From: Buchnera aphidicola (Artemisaphis artemisicola)
GTDB taxonomy: Bacteria > Pseudomonadota > Gammaproteobacteria > Enterobacterales > Enterobacteriaceae
Direction of reading: 5' to 3'
Assembly: GCF_005082365.1 (NCBI RefSeq)
Contig: NZ_CP034900.1
Location: 496,001 to 560,000, forward strand
DNA length: 64,000 nt
Part shown: piece after piece, positions 9,388-20,073 of the stretch
Layout of the letters: each line of letters starts with the position of its first letter
How positions within the stretch are numbered: position 1 is the stretch's first letter
The notes under the pieces: model-generated
Told to the model about the DNA's origin: nothing
Database searches by the model: none
The model's input: the letters and a program-made list of their open reading frames with translations, nothing else
Position numbers and translations under genes: made by a program

Positions 9388-10569
9388 TTACTTCTTGCAG
9401 AAAAAACTAAAAGTCAACCAAATTGAAATAATAACTATTTCAAATAAACAAATTTGCGACATGTTTAAAAAACTAGATAACCAGCCACTCATAATACCAC
9501 CAAAAAACACACCTAAAAACTGACTAGTAGAATAAACACTCATTACGTTTCCTTTATAGTTACCTGAAGATGTTTTATTTAAATAAGAAGGTAAAAAAAT
9601 TTCAAGAAAATTAAAACCTATAAAAAAAATTTGTAAAGCAAGTATTAAAAATAAAAAATTATTTTTAGATTTTAATAAAACTACTGCTGAACATAAAATA
9701 AAAAAAATACAAATTTCAATAATATTGCATAAAATAAATTTAGATTTGCAATAAAATATAAACAAAAATAAAATCAAAAAAGAAATGAATATAGTATAAA
9801 AATATATTTTCCAGTGATTATCAAAAGAAAAATCAGACATTTCTAACTGACTAGGTATAATCATAAAATTAATCATTAATAAAGAGTGTAAAAAAAATAT
9901 ACCTAAATAAGATCTCAAAAACATTTTATTAAAAATCAATTTTAATTTTTTATTGTTAGATAGATTTATATTATTTTTGATTAATGTATTTTTATTAGAA
10001 GAAGGGATAATAAAATAAACAATCATTATAGAAATAATAGATAAAAATGAAGATATCCAAAAAATTGAAAAAAAACCGAAATATTGAACAATTAAAGGTC
10101 CAGTAATAATAGATATTAAAAAAGAAAAGGCAAAACTTACACCAATAGCAGAAATAGATTTAACATAGTTTTTTTCTTTGATTAAATCAGACAAACATGC
10201 CATGCATACACCAGAAATAGCTGCTGCTCCTTGAAAAAATCTACCAATTATTAAACCCCAAATTGAATGAATACTAGCTGCTAGTATATTTCCAATAAAC
10301 AATATAATAAGAGCTATTAAAATTATTTTTTTTCTATTAAATTTATCTGATAAAATTCCAAATGGAATTTGAAAAATAACTTGAGCGATTCCATATATTC
10401 CGATTGATAAACCAATTAAAAAATTATTTGCACCATCTAATAATATCCCATATTTGCTTAAAACAGGAAGGAGCATGAACATTCCTAATGTACGCAATAA
10501 AAAAACTACACAAAAACTTAATGTGACTTGTAATTCTAAAAAGTTCATTTTATACTTCTCTATATTCAA
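9388..10569 (-). CDS. yajR: Major facilitator transporter YajR, lacking the C-terminal YAM domain
   Basis: The 393-residue membrane protein follows E. coli YajR from MNIEKYKMN to the end of helix 12. Twelve hydrophobic segments are evident, with LRTLGMFMLLPVLSKYG in helix 1, the MFS motif A variant GILSDKFNRKKII between helices 2 and 3, GRFFQGAAAISG in helix 4, and VYSTSQFLGVFFGG near the C-terminus. E. coli YajR has about 450 residues and ends in a soluble ferredoxin-like YAM domain; here the protein stops right after helix 12 (FFCKK). It is a proton-driven exporter of unknown substrate. Next to the cyo operon as in E. coli. Confidence 0.9.
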   Translation of the reverse strand: MNIEKYKMNFLELQVTLSFCVVFLLRTLGMFMLLPVLSKYGILLDGANNFLIGLSIGIYGIAQVIFQIPFGILSDKFNRKKIILIALIILFIGNILAASIHSIWGLIIGRFFQGAAAISGVCMACLSDLIKEKNYVKSISAIGVSFAFSFLISIITGPLIVQYFGFFSIFWISSFLSIISIMIVYFIIPSSNKNTLIKNNINLSNNKKLKLIFNKMFLRSYLGIFFLHSLLMINFMIIPSQLEMSDFSFDNHWKIYFYTIFISFLILFLFIFYCKSKFILCNIIEICIFFILCSAVVLLKSKNNFLFLILALQIFFIGFNFLEIFLPSYLNKTSSGNYKGNVMSVYSTSQFLGVFFGGIMSGWLSSFLNMSQICLFEIVIISIWLTFSFFCKK

Positions 10570-10598
10570 TTAATTTTTTATGAAGAATATATATTTAA

Positions 10599-10964
10599 AT
10601 GAATCATATTTATAAAAAAATAAATATTAAAAATAAGGTATCATATACATATAACAAAATAGAAAAAGATTCAGAAGGCTATTTAAAGAAAACTCAAGAT
10701 TGGAATGTAACATTAGCAAAAGAAATAGCTAAACAAGAAAATATTAATCTTAGTCCTGATCATTGGAAAATAATTATTTTTGTAAGGAAATTTTATTTTA
10801 AATTCAATATAACGCCATCAATGCGAATGTTAATTAAAAGCATTAAAAAAGAAATAAAAGCATCTCAAATTAATAGTATTTACTTATTTAAGCTTTTTCC
10901 AAAAGGACCTGCTGAACAAGCTAGTAAAATTGCCGGTATACCTAAACCCGCAAGATGTTTATAA
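10599..10964 (+). CDS. tusE: Sulfur relay protein TusE
   Basis: The 121-residue protein matches E. coli TusE (109) from [12 protein letters not shown] on: [48 protein letters not shown] and the C-terminal PARCL whose Cys accepts persulfide. The N-terminus is about twelve residues longer than in E. coli; no good internal Met is available. TusE takes sulfur from TusBCD and hands it to MnmA for 2-thiouridine at tRNA wobble U34. The gene sits alone between yajR and cyoE and overlaps the end of cyoE tail to tail by 6 bases. Confidence 0.93.
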   Translation: MNHIYKKINIKNKVSYTYNKIEKDSEGYLKKTQDWNVTLAKEIAKQENINLSPDHWKIIIFVRKFYFKFNITPSMRMLIKSIKKEIKASQINSIYLFKLFPKGPAEQASKIAGIPKPARCL

Positions 10965-11846
10965 ATATTCAAAATAAACATCCATTAATATAAAAAAATT
11001 AAAAACAGTTACAACAATAATTGAAAAATAAAATAATTTATCTGTAATTTTTTTATTATTATTACTATCTTTAATATTAGAATATGATAAAAACAACCAA
11101 AAACAATTAAAAATAGAAGAAAAAAATAAAAAATGATAACTTAAAAAATTAAACAAAGTTAATGATAAACTAAAAATAATAAAAGCAAAAATATAATAAA
11201 AAATATGTTTTTTTGTAATATCAATGCCTTTTACTACAGGAAAAACTGGAATTTTAGCTGTTTCATAATCTTTTATCCTCATAAGAGCAATAGAATAAAA
11301 ATGAGACATTTGCCAAAATATAAAAATTATAAACAATAATACAGAACATATATCAATATTATTAGAAACCGCTGTATAACCAATAACAGATGGCATAGAT
11401 CCAGAAAAACTTCCAATTAATGTTGAATAAATTGATTTTCTTTTATACCATAAAGTATATAAAACTACATAAATAAAAAATCCTAAAATTGATAAAATCA
11501 TTGATAAAAAATTAACTAATATTCCTAATATTAATATTCCTAATATTCCCAAAAAACAAGCAAAAACTAGCACTGATAAAAAAGGAAGTAATTTTTTTGA
11601 TAAAACTCTTTGATGCGTACGACTCATTTTCTTATCTAAATCACAATCAATTAAATTATTAAAAATACAAGCTGAAGCAATAACACAGGAAACACCTAAA
11701 ATAGTATAAAAAAACAAAAACCAATTAAAAAAAGTATGTTTTGATGCTAATGCAAAACCTCCTATAATTAAAATTATATTACCAGTAACAATCCCAGGTT
11801 TAATAATCTCTAAATAATAACTAAACATAAATTTTATATTATTCAT
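10959..11846 (-). CDS. cyoE: Heme O synthase (protoheme IX farnesyltransferase)
   Basis: The 295-residue integral membrane protein matches E. coli CyoE (296). It carries the prenyltransferase motif [15 protein letters not shown] (Asp-rich, near residue 65) and the second conserved loop [19 protein letters not shown] near 190, with about eight hydrophobic helices. It farnesylates heme B to heme O for cytochrome bo3. The start codon overlaps the cyoD stop as TAATG, indicating translational coupling. Farnesyl diphosphate would come from ispA in this window. Confidence 0.97.
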   Translation of the reverse strand: MNNIKFMFSYYLEIIKPGIVTGNIILIIGGFALASKHTFFNWFLFFYTILGVSCVIASACIFNNLIDCDLDKKMSRTHQRVLSKKLLPFLSVLVFACFLGILGILILGILVNFLSMILSILGFFIYVVLYTLWYKRKSIYSTLIGSFSGSMPSVIGYTAVSNNIDICSVLLFIIFIFWQMSHFYSIALMRIKDYETAKIPVFPVVKGIDITKKHIFYYIFAFIIFSLSLTLFNFLSYHFLFFSSIFNCFWLFLSYSNIKDSNNNKKITDKLFYFSIIVVTVFNFFILMDVYFEYL

Positions 11847-12169
11847 TATGCAGTATGAGTAACATGATGGTTTAAATTATACATAATCCATATAGAACCA
11901 AACGTCACAATAAAAATAATTATTATAACAAATAATAAAGCAATAAGATTAAATCGTGTTTTTAAAGAAAAATCTAAATGTAAAAAATATATAAAATGAA
12001 CTATAATTTGACTAATGGCGCATATTAATATAATTGTATAATTTATATGATTAGAAAAAATTTTTTGTATTGCTAAAAAAAATGGAATTATTGTTAGTAT
12101 TAAAGATAAAAAAAATCCTAATAAATAAGATTTTATCTCTGTATTATGTGATTTAATAAAATTATACAT
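11846..12169 (-). CDS. cyoD: Cytochrome bo3 ubiquinol oxidase subunit IV
   Basis: The 107-residue product matches E. coli CyoD (109): [32 protein letters not shown] and [19 protein letters not shown], giving three membrane helices. The frame is open further upstream, but the Met at 12169 fits the family and overlaps the cyoC stop as TAATG; an upstream start would lie inside cyoC. CyoD is an accessory subunit needed for stable assembly of the CuB centre. Confidence 0.95.
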   Translation of the reverse strand: MYNFIKSHNTEIKSYLLGFFLSLILTIIPFFLAIQKIFSNHINYTIILICAISQIIVHFIYFLHLDFSLKTRFNLIALLFVIIIIFIVTFGSIWIMYNLNHHVTHTA

Positions 12170-12795
12170 TAAACCGCTCCACTCAAATAAACAAAGGTAA
12201 AAACACAAATCCATATAATATCTAAAAAATGCCAAAACATATTAAAACATAAAATTCGAGTACAAATAGAGTTGGTTAATCCTAATTTTTTAATTTGATA
12301 AAAAATAGATAATATAAAAATTAAACCAAAAAGCACATGAATGCCATGGGTACCAACTAAAGTAAAAAAAATAGAAAAAAAAGCATGTTTATCAGGACTA
12401 CAATCCTTTAATATTAGATCATAAAATTCATTTAATTCCATAAATAAAAAAACAGAACCTAAACAAAAAGTTATTAATAAAAATGAAAAAATCATTTTTA
12501 TATTTTTTTGATTCATAGCTATAACAATGAAACCACACGATAAAGAACTAATCAATAAAACAAATGTTTCTAATAAAACAAAATACAAATTAAAAATTTT
12601 ATTACTAATAAAATTAATAGGTATATTAGAAGCAATAATTACATACATAGCAAATAAAACCGCAAAAATAATAGAATCACTCATTAAATATATCCACATG
12701 CCAAAAGATTTATTACTATTTAGTAGTGTATCTTTAACATTTTCATTCGATTCATTATCATATAATGATATATTTTTTTTTATGTTTTTTATCAT
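12169..12795 (-). CDS. cyoC: Cytochrome bo3 ubiquinol oxidase subunit III
   Basis: The 208-residue protein equals E. coli CyoC (204), with five hydrophobic helices: [20 protein letters not shown] at the start, [32 protein letters not shown] with the conserved HGxHV and a last helix ending in the [12 protein letters not shown] motif. It belongs to the heme-copper oxidase subunit III family. It lies 37 bases after cyoB and shares a one-base TAATG overlap with cyoD. Confidence 0.97.
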   Translation of the reverse strand: MIKNIKKNISLYDNESNENVKDTLLNSNKSFGMWIYLMSDSIIFAVLFAMYVIIASNIPINFISNKIFNLYFVLLETFVLLISSLSCGFIVIAMNQKNIKMIFSFLLITFCLGSVFLFMELNEFYDLILKDCSPDKHAFFSIFFTLVGTHGIHVLFGLIFILSIFYQIKKLGLTNSICTRILCFNMFWHFLDIIWICVFTFVYLSGAV

Positions 12796-12832
12796 TGTAA
12801 ACCTTCTTTTTTACAACTTCTTATTGTAATAC

Positions 12833-14809
12833 TTACTTATTAATATTTTTATAACGTTGAGATTCAATTTTTTTTATATCTTCTACTAATATACTATATT
12901 CAGTTTCTTCATGAAGACTTGTCCAAAAAAAACTAACAAGAATACTTAAAAAAGATAAAAAACATAACCATGTTATATGCCAAACTGCTGAAAAACCAAA
13001 TAATAAAGAAAAAAGCGCAATTATAAAACCTAATCCTGTATTTTTAGGCATGTGAATTTCATTATATTCAGTTTCATCTATTATTTTCTTAATATTCTTG
13101 TTTTTTTTAGTTTCCCAAAAATGATCTCTATCTATAACTATAGGAATTTTTGCAAAATTATAAAAAGGAGCAGGTGAAGATGTAGACCATTCTAAAGTTC
13201 TACCATCCCAAGGATCTCCAGTAATATCTAAGTTATCTTGACGATCTCGTATTGAAACATAAAATTGAATAACTTGACAAATTATTCCTATTCCGATTAA
13301 AAAAGCACCGAAAGCTGCTATGGATAATAAAAAATGAAAATTATAATCAATATTTTGACTTAAACGACGAGTCATTCCCATTAATCCTAAAAAATATAAC
13401 GGTATAAATGCTAGAAAAAATCCTATAATCCAAAACCAAAAAGCACGTTTTCCCCATTTTTCGTTTAAAATAAATCCAAATAATTTTGGAAACCAATAAT
13501 TGATTCCAGCAAAACATCCAAAAACAACTCCTCCAATTATCACATTATGAAAATGCGCAACTAAAAATAAACTATTATGCAAAATAAAATCAGCTGGAGG
13601 CATTGATAATAATACACCTGTCATTCCGCCAATAGAAAAAGTTATCAAAAAACCTAACGTCCATAACATTGAAGAATGAATTAAAACACGACCTTGATAC
13701 ATCGTAAATAACCAATTAAAAATTTTTACTCCAGTAGGAATCGCTATAATCATAGTAGTAATACCAAAAAATGCGTTAACATTAGCTCCTGCACCCATAG
13801 TAAAAAAATGATGAAGCCAAACAATAAAAGATAAAATAGTAATAGATAAAGTTGCCCATACTAAAGATACATAACCAAATAAACGTTTTTTAGAAAAAGT
13901 TGCTACTACTTCTGAAAATATACCAAATACTGGTAATACTAAAATATATACTTCTGGATGTCCCCAAATCCATATTAAATTAACATACATCATAGCATTA
14001 CCACCTAAATCATTAGTAAAAAAATGAAAATTAAAATAACGATCTAAAGTCAGTAATACAAGAGTAATAGTTAAAACTGGAAAAGAGATAACAATAAGTA
14101 TATTAGTACATAAAGAAGTCCAAGTAAAAACTGGCATTTTAAAAAAAGACATGCCAGGAGCTCTCATTTTTAAAATGGTAACTAAAAAATTAATTCCTGT
14201 TAGAGTCGTACCAATACCAGATATTTGTAAACTCCAAATCCAATAATCTACTCCAACACCTGGACTATATTTAATGCCTGATAGTGGAGGATAAGCTAAC
14301 CAACCTGTTTGTGCAAACTCTCCTATTCCTAAAGATAAAGTAAGCAGTACAGCACTACTAACGTTTAACCAAAAACTTAAACTGTTTAAAAAAGGAAATG
14401 CCACATCACGAGCACCAATTTGCAAAGGAACAACTAAATTCATTAAACCTATTACAAGTGGCATAGCTACAAAAAAAATCATTATTACACCATGAGCTGT
14501 AAATATCTGATCATAATGATGTGGTGGTAAAAATCCCTCATAACCTGCTGATGAAATTACTTGTTGAGTCCTCATTAACACTGCGTCTACAAAACCACGA
14601 AAAAGCATGACGAATGCTAATATACAATACATAATAGATATTTTTTTATGATCAACTGTAGTAAACCATTCAGACCATAAATATTGCCATTTTTTATAAT
14701 AAGTAATAGCAGATATGACAGATAAAAAAATCAGTATAATAATACTATATGTTACCATTATAATTGGTTCATGATAAGGTATAGCATTAAACGTTAATTT
14801 TCCAAACAT
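12833..14809 (-). CDS. cyoB: Cytochrome bo3 ubiquinol oxidase subunit I
   Basis: The 658-residue catalytic subunit (E. coli 663) has about 15 helices and all metal ligands: [10 protein letters not shown] (His for low-spin heme), WGHPEVYIL (CuB His and the His-Tyr cross-link), [10 protein letters not shown] (two CuB His) and [12 protein letters not shown] (heme ligands of both hemes). It oxidises ubiquinol, reduces oxygen and pumps protons across the inner membrane. It is the second gene of cyoABCDE, 41 bases after cyoA. This is the only terminal oxidase visible in the window. Confidence 0.98.
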   Translation of the reverse strand: MFGKLTFNAIPYHEPIIMVTYSIIILIFLSVISAITYYKKWQYLWSEWFTTVDHKKISIMYCILAFVMLFRGFVDAVLMRTQQVISSAGYEGFLPPHHYDQIFTAHGVIMIFFVAMPLVIGLMNLVVPLQIGARDVAFPFLNSLSFWLNVSSAVLLTLSLGIGEFAQTGWLAYPPLSGIKYSPGVGVDYWIWSLQISGIGTTLTGINFLVTILKMRAPGMSFFKMPVFTWTSLCTNILIVISFPVLTITLVLLTLDRYFNFHFFTNDLGGNAMMYVNLIWIWGHPEVYILVLPVFGIFSEVVATFSKKRLFGYVSLVWATLSITILSFIVWLHHFFTMGAGANVNAFFGITTMIIAIPTGVKIFNWLFTMYQGRVLIHSSMLWTLGFLITFSIGGMTGVLLSMPPADFILHNSLFLVAHFHNVIIGGVVFGCFAGINYWFPKLFGFILNEKWGKRAFWFWIIGFFLAFIPLYFLGLMGMTRRLSQNIDYNFHFLLSIAAFGAFLIGIGIICQVIQFYVSIRDRQDNLDITGDPWDGRTLEWSTSSPAPFYNFAKIPIVIDRDHFWETKKNKNIKKIIDETEYNEIHMPKNTGLGFIIALFSLLFGFSAVWHITWLCFLSFLSILVSFFWTSLHEETEYSILVEDIKKIESQRYKNINK

Positions 14810-14850
14810 TTTAAATTTCTCCTCTTGAATTATTCTTGGTTAAAAATATT

Positions 14851-15723
14851 TTAACCTGAAAAATTAAAATGCTTAATAAGAAATTGATTTATAATTTGAT
14901 CAAATAAATTTTTTTTAACATAAGAAAAATATTCTATTGAATAATTTTCGTTCGGAATAGATATTTTATTAAACATCTTCATCGTGTTTAATTTTTTAGA
15001 AGAATTTTTTATTTTTTTTATCCAACTTATAAAAAAAGCATCATCTGAGACAGACGTAGCAGTAAATTTCATATTAGAAAAACCTTTTCCACTATAATTT
15101 GATGATATTCCTTGATATTTTCCTGGTTTATTAGCAATTAAATTTAACTTTTCTATCATTCCAGGCATAGCATATATTTGACTTCCGAGAGAAGGAATAA
15201 AAAAAGCATTCATAACAGAGTTTGAAGTAATTCTAAAAGAAACAGGTCTATTTACAGGAAACATGATTTCATTAATAGTTGCAATATGATAATCTGGATA
15301 AATAAACAACCATTTCCAATCCAATGCAATTACATCAATTTTTATAGGATCGTAGACAGATGAGATTGGTTTTTTAGGTTCTAATTTATGAGTATAAGTC
15401 CAAGTTAAAAAAGCCAAACAAGAAATTATTAAAATTGGGATCACCCATACTATTATTTCTAAATTTCTTGAATCAGACCAATTAGGCTTATATATTTCAT
15501 TAATGTTGGTTGAACGATATTTCAATGAAAAATATACCGTCATAAAAATCACAGGAATAACAATAAACAACATCATTACAAATGATATCAAGATCAATGA
15601 AGATTCTTGTATAGCAATAGTTCCACGAGGATTTAATAAGCCACTATCACAGCCAGTAAATATAAAAAATATTAGTGTTAATGATAATATTTTTAAAATA
15701 CGTTTATAATTTAAAAATGTCAT
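14851..15723 (-). CDS. cyoA: Cytochrome bo3 ubiquinol oxidase subunit II (lipoprotein)
   Basis: The 290-residue protein has a lipoprotein signal with lipobox FTGC (Cys near residue 25), two membrane helices ([20 protein letters not shown] and [17 protein letters not shown]) and a periplasmic cupredoxin domain with [31 protein letters not shown] and [22 protein letters not shown]. As in other quinol oxidases, the copper-A ligands of cytochrome c oxidases are missing. E. coli CyoA has 315 residues, so the tail is shorter. First gene of the operon. Confidence 0.97.
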   Translation of the reverse strand: MTFLNYKRILKILSLTLIFFIFTGCDSGLLNPRGTIAIQESSLILISFVMMLFIVIPVIFMTVYFSLKYRSTNINEIYKPNWSDSRNLEIIVWVIPILIISCLAFLTWTYTHKLEPKKPISSVYDPIKIDVIALDWKWLFIYPDYHIATINEIMFPVNRPVSFRITSNSVMNAFFIPSLGSQIYAMPGMIEKLNLIANKPGKYQGISSNYSGKGFSNMKFTATSVSDDAFFISWIKKIKNSSKKLNTMKMFNKISIPNENYSIEYFSYVKKNLFDQIINQFLIKHFNFSG

Positions 15724-15752
15724 TCAAAAACCTCAAGATAAAATAATTTTTT

Positions 15753-15781
15753 ACTAAAAATTCTTAGTTTAATTTTTTCAA
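15753..15781 (-). promoter_or_regulatory. Candidate sigma70 promoter of the cyo operon
   Basis: On the minus strand TTGAAA is followed after 17 bases by TTTAGT, about 30 bases before the cyoA start. Spacing is ideal, but such matches are common in DNA this A+T-rich. No Fnr or ArcA site is recognisable. Confidence 0.3.
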
Positions 15782-15917
15782 TGCATAAAAATATTTTTTA
15801 CAAAAAAAGTAATATTCGTGAAATAATTGAATTTTTTTTTAAAAATTGATAAAATTTAAAAAAATATCTTTAGATAAAATATTTAAAAATTAAAAAAACA
15901 GGAAATAAAATTAATTA

Positions 15918-16223
15918 ATGATCTTAAAAAAAATAAAAAACTATTTAAAATCTCAAATAAAAATTACTTTCATTAAAATTAACAACAATAGTCATTTACA
16001 TCATAATTTAAAAAAAAGTTTTACACACTTAAGTATAATTATTATTAGTAATGATTTTATTAATCAAAAAACAATTAATAGACATCGTATAATTTTTTCA
16101 AAAATATCGCAAATAATAAAAGAAAAAATATATTCAATTACATTACATGCTTATACTGAAAACGAGTGGAAAGCAAGACAATACAAAATAAATGAAAATC
16201 CTGAATGTTTCAAAGGCAAATAA
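15918..16223 (+). CDS. bolA: BolA family protein
   Basis: The 101-residue protein matches E. coli BolA (105): SHLHHNLKKSFTHLSIIIIS for the central strand region, the hallmark NRHRIIFSKI and the C-terminal LHAYTENEWK. BolA binds a [2Fe-2S] cluster with a monothiol glutaredoxin and acts in iron-sulfur trafficking or regulation. The gene is divergent from cyoA and precedes tig, as in E. coli; ampG and yajG, which lie between in E. coli, are gone. Confidence 0.88.
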   Translation: MILKKIKNYLKSQIKITFIKINNNSHLHHNLKKSFTHLSIIIISNDFINQKTINRHRIIFSKISQIIKEKIYSITLHAYTENEWKARQYKINENPECFKGK

Positions 16224-16439
16224 TATTTTTTTAGTTTTTAGAATAAAGAAAAAAATAAAGTAAATTTAATTAAATAATTATTGAAAAATTTGTATAAAAA
16301 AATTATTACTACTAAATTAAATATTACTATTAACTAAATTACTATTAACTAATAGTTCAAATAAAAATATCATCAGAATTTTCAATACTATTAAAAATTT
16401 TAAATATACAGATAACAGTAATTGTTCAAGGTAATAAAA

Positions 16440-17768
16440 ATGAAATTTTTTGTAGAAAAAGATCAAAAATTAGGCCATCGTGTAAAAATTAATATTCCAA
16501 AAAAAATTGTAAACGATGCTATTTTTAAAGAACTTATAAAAATTAGTAAAAAATCTAATATTAATGGATTTAGAAAAGGTAACATTCCTATTAAAATTAT
16601 ACAAAAAAAATATGGTAATGCTGTTTATTATGATGTATTTAAACAACTAATGCAAAAATTTTTTTTTGAATTTATAGATAATAAAAAAATTAAAGTTATT
16701 GGTTCCCCAAGATATTATATGAAGAAAGAAGAAGAATTAGGAACAGAATATTTTGAATATTCTGTAATATATGAAATATATCCAAAATTTTGTATAGAAG
16801 ATATAAAAAATATACAAGTGAAAAAAATAACAGCAAATATTACAGATGAAGACATTAAAAGAAATATAGAAAAAAATAAAACAAATATAAAAAACCTTTG
16901 GAATATAGAAAATAATAAAGCAATTAAATTTTATGATCGCATAACCATTAATTATGATGTTTATGAAAAAAACAAGAATCTAGAAGATTTTAATAAAAAA
17001 AATATTAGATTCATTATAGGTCACAATACATTAATACCTCAATTAAATGAAAAATTAATTAATCATTTTGTTAATGATATTATTTTTTTAAAAATAAAAT
17101 TTCATAAATTTTATCCAGAAGAAAAATTACAAAATAAAGACATAATATTTAAAATAAAAATAGTAAAAATTGAAAAAAAGCAAGAAATAGAATCAGAAGA
17201 AAACATTCTTAATAAAAACATAATTTCTGAAGTAAAAATTCAAAATATAAAAAATAATTTTATTTTTCAAATAAATAAAATAACTGAGCAATATTTAGAA
17301 GATCAAATTATACAAAAAATCATTAAACAAAATATCATCGTAATACCTCCAATTTTATTTCAAGAAGAAAGAAAAAAAATATACAAACAATATCAAAAAG
17401 AGTTTCAAAAAGAAATAAAAAAAAATATTTTGGAACAAAAATATCATATCAATATTGATTTAAAAACCAAAAAAAGACTATCTCTTCAAATTATTATAGA
17501 TAAAATTATTTCTGATAATAAATTATCTCCAGATGAAAAAAACGTACAATCATTAATTAAAAAATTATCTTTAAATTATAAAAATCCAATAGAAATTATT
17601 AATTTATATAATAAAAATCAAAATCTACAAAATACAATCAAAAATATTGATTTAGAAAATCAAGCTATAAATTTATTAAAAAAAAGCATTCAAATTATAA
17701 AAAAAAATTATACATTCAATGAATTTATAAATTATAAATGGAAAAATTATGAAGAACTGACGATATAA
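16440..17768 (+). CDS. tig: Trigger factor (ribosome-associated chaperone, PPIase)
   Basis: The protein has about 442 residues (E. coli 432). The ribosome-docking signature [11 protein letters not shown] is near residue 43, followed by the FKBP-like domain ([23 protein letters not shown]) and a long helical C-terminal arm with IPPILFQEE and the typical end FNEFINYKW. The Met at 16440 is chosen because it aligns with the E. coli start and has AAGG nine bases upstream. Trigger factor binds L23 (rplW here) and nascent chains. Sequence is highly Lys/Ile/Asn biased but collinear. First of the tig-clpP-clpX-lon-ppiD block. Confidence 0.95.
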   Translation: MKFFVEKDQKLGHRVKINIPKKIVNDAIFKELIKISKKSNINGFRKGNIPIKIIQKKYGNAVYYDVFKQLMQKFFFEFIDNKKIKVIGSPRYYMKKEEELGTEYFEYSVIYEIYPKFCIEDIKNIQVKKITANITDEDIKRNIEKNKTNIKNLWNIENNKAIKFYDRITINYDVYEKNKNLEDFNKKNIRFIIGHNTLIPQLNEKLINHFVNDIIFLKIKFHKFYPEEKLQNKDIIFKIKIVKIEKKQEIESEENILNKNIISEVKIQNIKNNFIFQINKITEQYLEDQIIQKIIKQNIIVIPPILFQEERKKIYKQYQKEFQKEIKKNILEQKYHINIDLKTKKRLSLQIIIDKIISDNKLSPDEKNVQSLIKKLSLNYKNPIEIINLYNKNQNLQNTIKNIDLENQAINLLKKSIQIIKKNYTFNEFINYKWKNYEELTI

Positions 17769-17908
17769 TGAATTCTATGCTATCTTCTAAAATTATAATT
17801 TTTTATAGTATATTACTATTTGATGTATTAACTAAAATTAGTTTAGTAAATATTAATAATATATTGTATTGTTATCTAAAAATACTAAATTTTTATCAGG
17901 AATTAAAA

Positions 17909-18526
17909 ATGTTATATAATTATAATACAAAAAAATTGTATTCAACACTCATTCCTATGGTTGTAGAACAGCATTCTAGAGGAGAGCGTTCATACGATAT
18001 ATATTCAAGATTATTAAAAGAAAGAATTATTTTCATTACTGGTGCCATTGAAGACAGCATGGCAAATAACATTATAGCTCAAATATTATTTTTAGAAGCA
18101 GAAAATCCAGAAAAAGATATATTTTTGTATATTAACTCTCCTGGAGGAATTATTACATCCGGAATGTCTATTTATGACACAATGCAATTTGTTAAACCAG
18201 ATATTAACACTATTTGTATAGGACAAGCATGTTCAATGGCTGCTTTATTACTGACATCTGGAACTAAAAGAAAAAGATTTTCTTTACCAAATTCAAAAAT
18301 TATGATTCATCAACCATTAGGTGGATGTCAAGGACAAGCTTCAGACATTGCTATTCATGCACGAGAAATAATGGAAATGAAAAAAAAATTAAATCAATTA
18401 ATGTCATTTCATACAGGTCAATCTATAAAAAAAATAAACAAAGATACTGAACGCGATTGTTTTTTATCAGCAGATGAATCAATTCAATATGGATTAATTG
18501 ATTTTATTTTAAAACAACGTCAATAA
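17909..18526 (+). CDS. clpP: ATP-dependent Clp protease proteolytic subunit
   Basis: The 205-residue serine protease aligns with E. coli ClpP (207): [40 protein letters not shown], catalytic Ser in [11 protein letters not shown], catalytic His in IMIHQPLGG and Asp in DTERDCF. The start at 17909 is preceded by CAGGA at a good distance and gives a family-like N-terminus. The same frame is open back to an ATG at 17768 overlapping the tig stop, which would add 47 hydrophobic residues; I consider that spacer. Partner of ClpX directly downstream. Confidence 0.95.
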   Translation: MLYNYNTKKLYSTLIPMVVEQHSRGERSYDIYSRLLKERIIFITGAIEDSMANNIIAQILFLEAENPEKDIFLYINSPGGIITSGMSIYDTMQFVKPDINTICIGQACSMAALLLTSGTKRKRFSLPNSKIMIHQPLGGCQGQASDIAIHAREIMEMKKKLNQLMSFHTGQSIKKINKDTERDCFLSADESIQYGLIDFILKQRQ

Positions 18527-18606
18527 AAAATAAAACATGAATAAAACAAAATATATATAGAATCTATTTACTCGAAAATATAAAAGTATAAAAAAGAGGT
18601 CAAAGT

Positions 18607-19920
18607 ATGACAGATAAGAGTAAAGAAAATTCTCACAAACTTCTTTATTGTTCTTTTTGTGGAAAAAACCAAAAAGAAGTAAAAAAGTTAATAGCTGGTC
18701 CAGCAGTATATATATGCGATGAATGCATTAAATTATGTAATGATATTATTACTGAAGAAAACATAAAAAATAAAACAACAGAAACTAAATACAAAATAAA
18801 TTATTTACCTACACCACATGAAATCAAAAAACATCTTGATCATTATGTAATTGGACAAGATCATACTAAAAAAATTTTATCTGTTGCTGTTTATAATCAT
18901 TATAAACGTCTTCGTAATTTCACTGAAAACATAGATTCGGTTGAATTAGGAAAAAGTAATATTTTATTAATAGGACCTACTGGCAGTGGAAAAACTTTAT
19001 TAGCACAAACACTTGCTAAATTCTTAGATGTACCTTTCACTATTACAGATGCAACTACTTTAACAGAAGCAGGTTATGTAGGAGAAGATGTTGAAAATGT
19101 AATACAAAAACTTTTACAAACATGCAAATATGATGTAAAAAAAGCAGAATTAGGCATTATTTATATAGATGAAATAGATAAAATAGCAAGAAAATCAGAT
19201 AATCCCTCAATTACTCGAGATGTTTCTGGAGAAGGAGTTCAACAAGCTTTATTAAAATTAATTGAAGGAACTTTAGCATCTGTTCCTCCTCAAGGCGGAC
19301 GAAAACATCCGCAACAAGAATTTTTACAAGTAAATACATCAAATATTCTATTTATATGTGCTGGTGCATTTTCAGAATTATCTAAAATAATTTCTAAAAG
19401 ACTAAATACAGAAACAAAAATTGGTTTTAACGCTTCTGTTAAGAAAAAAAAACAAACTACATCAGAAGACTTATTATTAAAACAAGTAGAACCTAAAGAT
19501 TTAATAAAATTCGGATTAATTCCTGAATTTATTGGTCGATTGCCAATAATAACTATATTAAATGAATTAACTGAAGAAGCTTTAATTGAAATATTATGTA
19601 AACCTAAAAATGCTTTAATTAAACAATATCAAACATTATTTCAATTAGAAAAAATACAATTAGAATTTAATAAAAAATCTATTATAGCTATTGCAAAAAA
19701 AGCACTGCATAAAAAAACAGGTGCTAGAGGATTGCGATCAATTATTGAAAGTATATTGCTTGACATTATGTATGAGCTACCATCTATACCTAATATAAAA
19801 AGAGTTTTAATTGACGAATTTGTTGTTAATAATCATTCATCGCCAAAAATAATATATGAAAAAACAAATCACACAAAACATCAGATAAATAAAAAAATAT
19901 TTGATGATCTTAAAAAATAA
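18607..19920 (+). CDS. clpX: Clp protease ATP-binding subunit ClpX
   Basis: The 437-residue AAA+ unfoldase (E. coli 424) starts with the zinc-binding domain ([11 protein letters not shown]...CDECIKLC), followed by Walker [13 protein letters not shown] near 122, Walker [12 protein letters not shown] near 180, the [23 protein letters not shown] region typical of ClpX, the GFNASVKKK loop, and sensor 2 [11 protein letters not shown]. It unfolds tagged substrates for ClpP. An AAGAGGTC ribosome-binding site precedes the start. Spacer to clpP is 80 bases. Confidence 0.97.
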   Translation: MTDKSKENSHKLLYCSFCGKNQKEVKKLIAGPAVYICDECIKLCNDIITEENIKNKTTETKYKINYLPTPHEIKKHLDHYVIGQDHTKKILSVAVYNHYKRLRNFTENIDSVELGKSNILLIGPTGSGKTLLAQTLAKFLDVPFTITDATTLTEAGYVGEDVENVIQKLLQTCKYDVKKAELGIIYIDEIDKIARKSDNPSITRDVSGEGVQQALLKLIEGTLASVPPQGGRKHPQQEFLQVNTSNILFICAGAFSELSKIISKRLNTETKIGFNASVKKKKQTTSEDLLLKQVEPKDLIKFGLIPEFIGRLPIITILNELTEEALIEILCKPKNALIKQYQTLFQLEKIQLEFNKKSIIAIAKKALHKKTGARGLRSIIESILLDIMYELPSIPNIKRVLIDEFVVNNHSSPKIIYEKTNHTKHQINKKIFDDLKK

Positions 19921-20073
19921 AAATTTTTACTTTTTATTTTATCAAACGCTTAGTATTAAAAAATAAGTGACTATTCTGAAGTCTTATCTGATAATAGATA
20001 TAATTATATAATTCTTAGATATTATATCTTATAAAAAGAATAAATATCGGAAATTCAACTAAGAGAGAGCTCT

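Noticed and set aside
12527-12829. 100-codon plus-strand frame opposite cyoC
   Set aside because: It is a mirror frame of the strongly conserved cyoC, has no family resemblance and no own ribosome-binding site.
17768-17908. N-terminal extension or small membrane protein before clpP
   Set aside because: No family match and a better start downstream; reported only as a low-interest finding.
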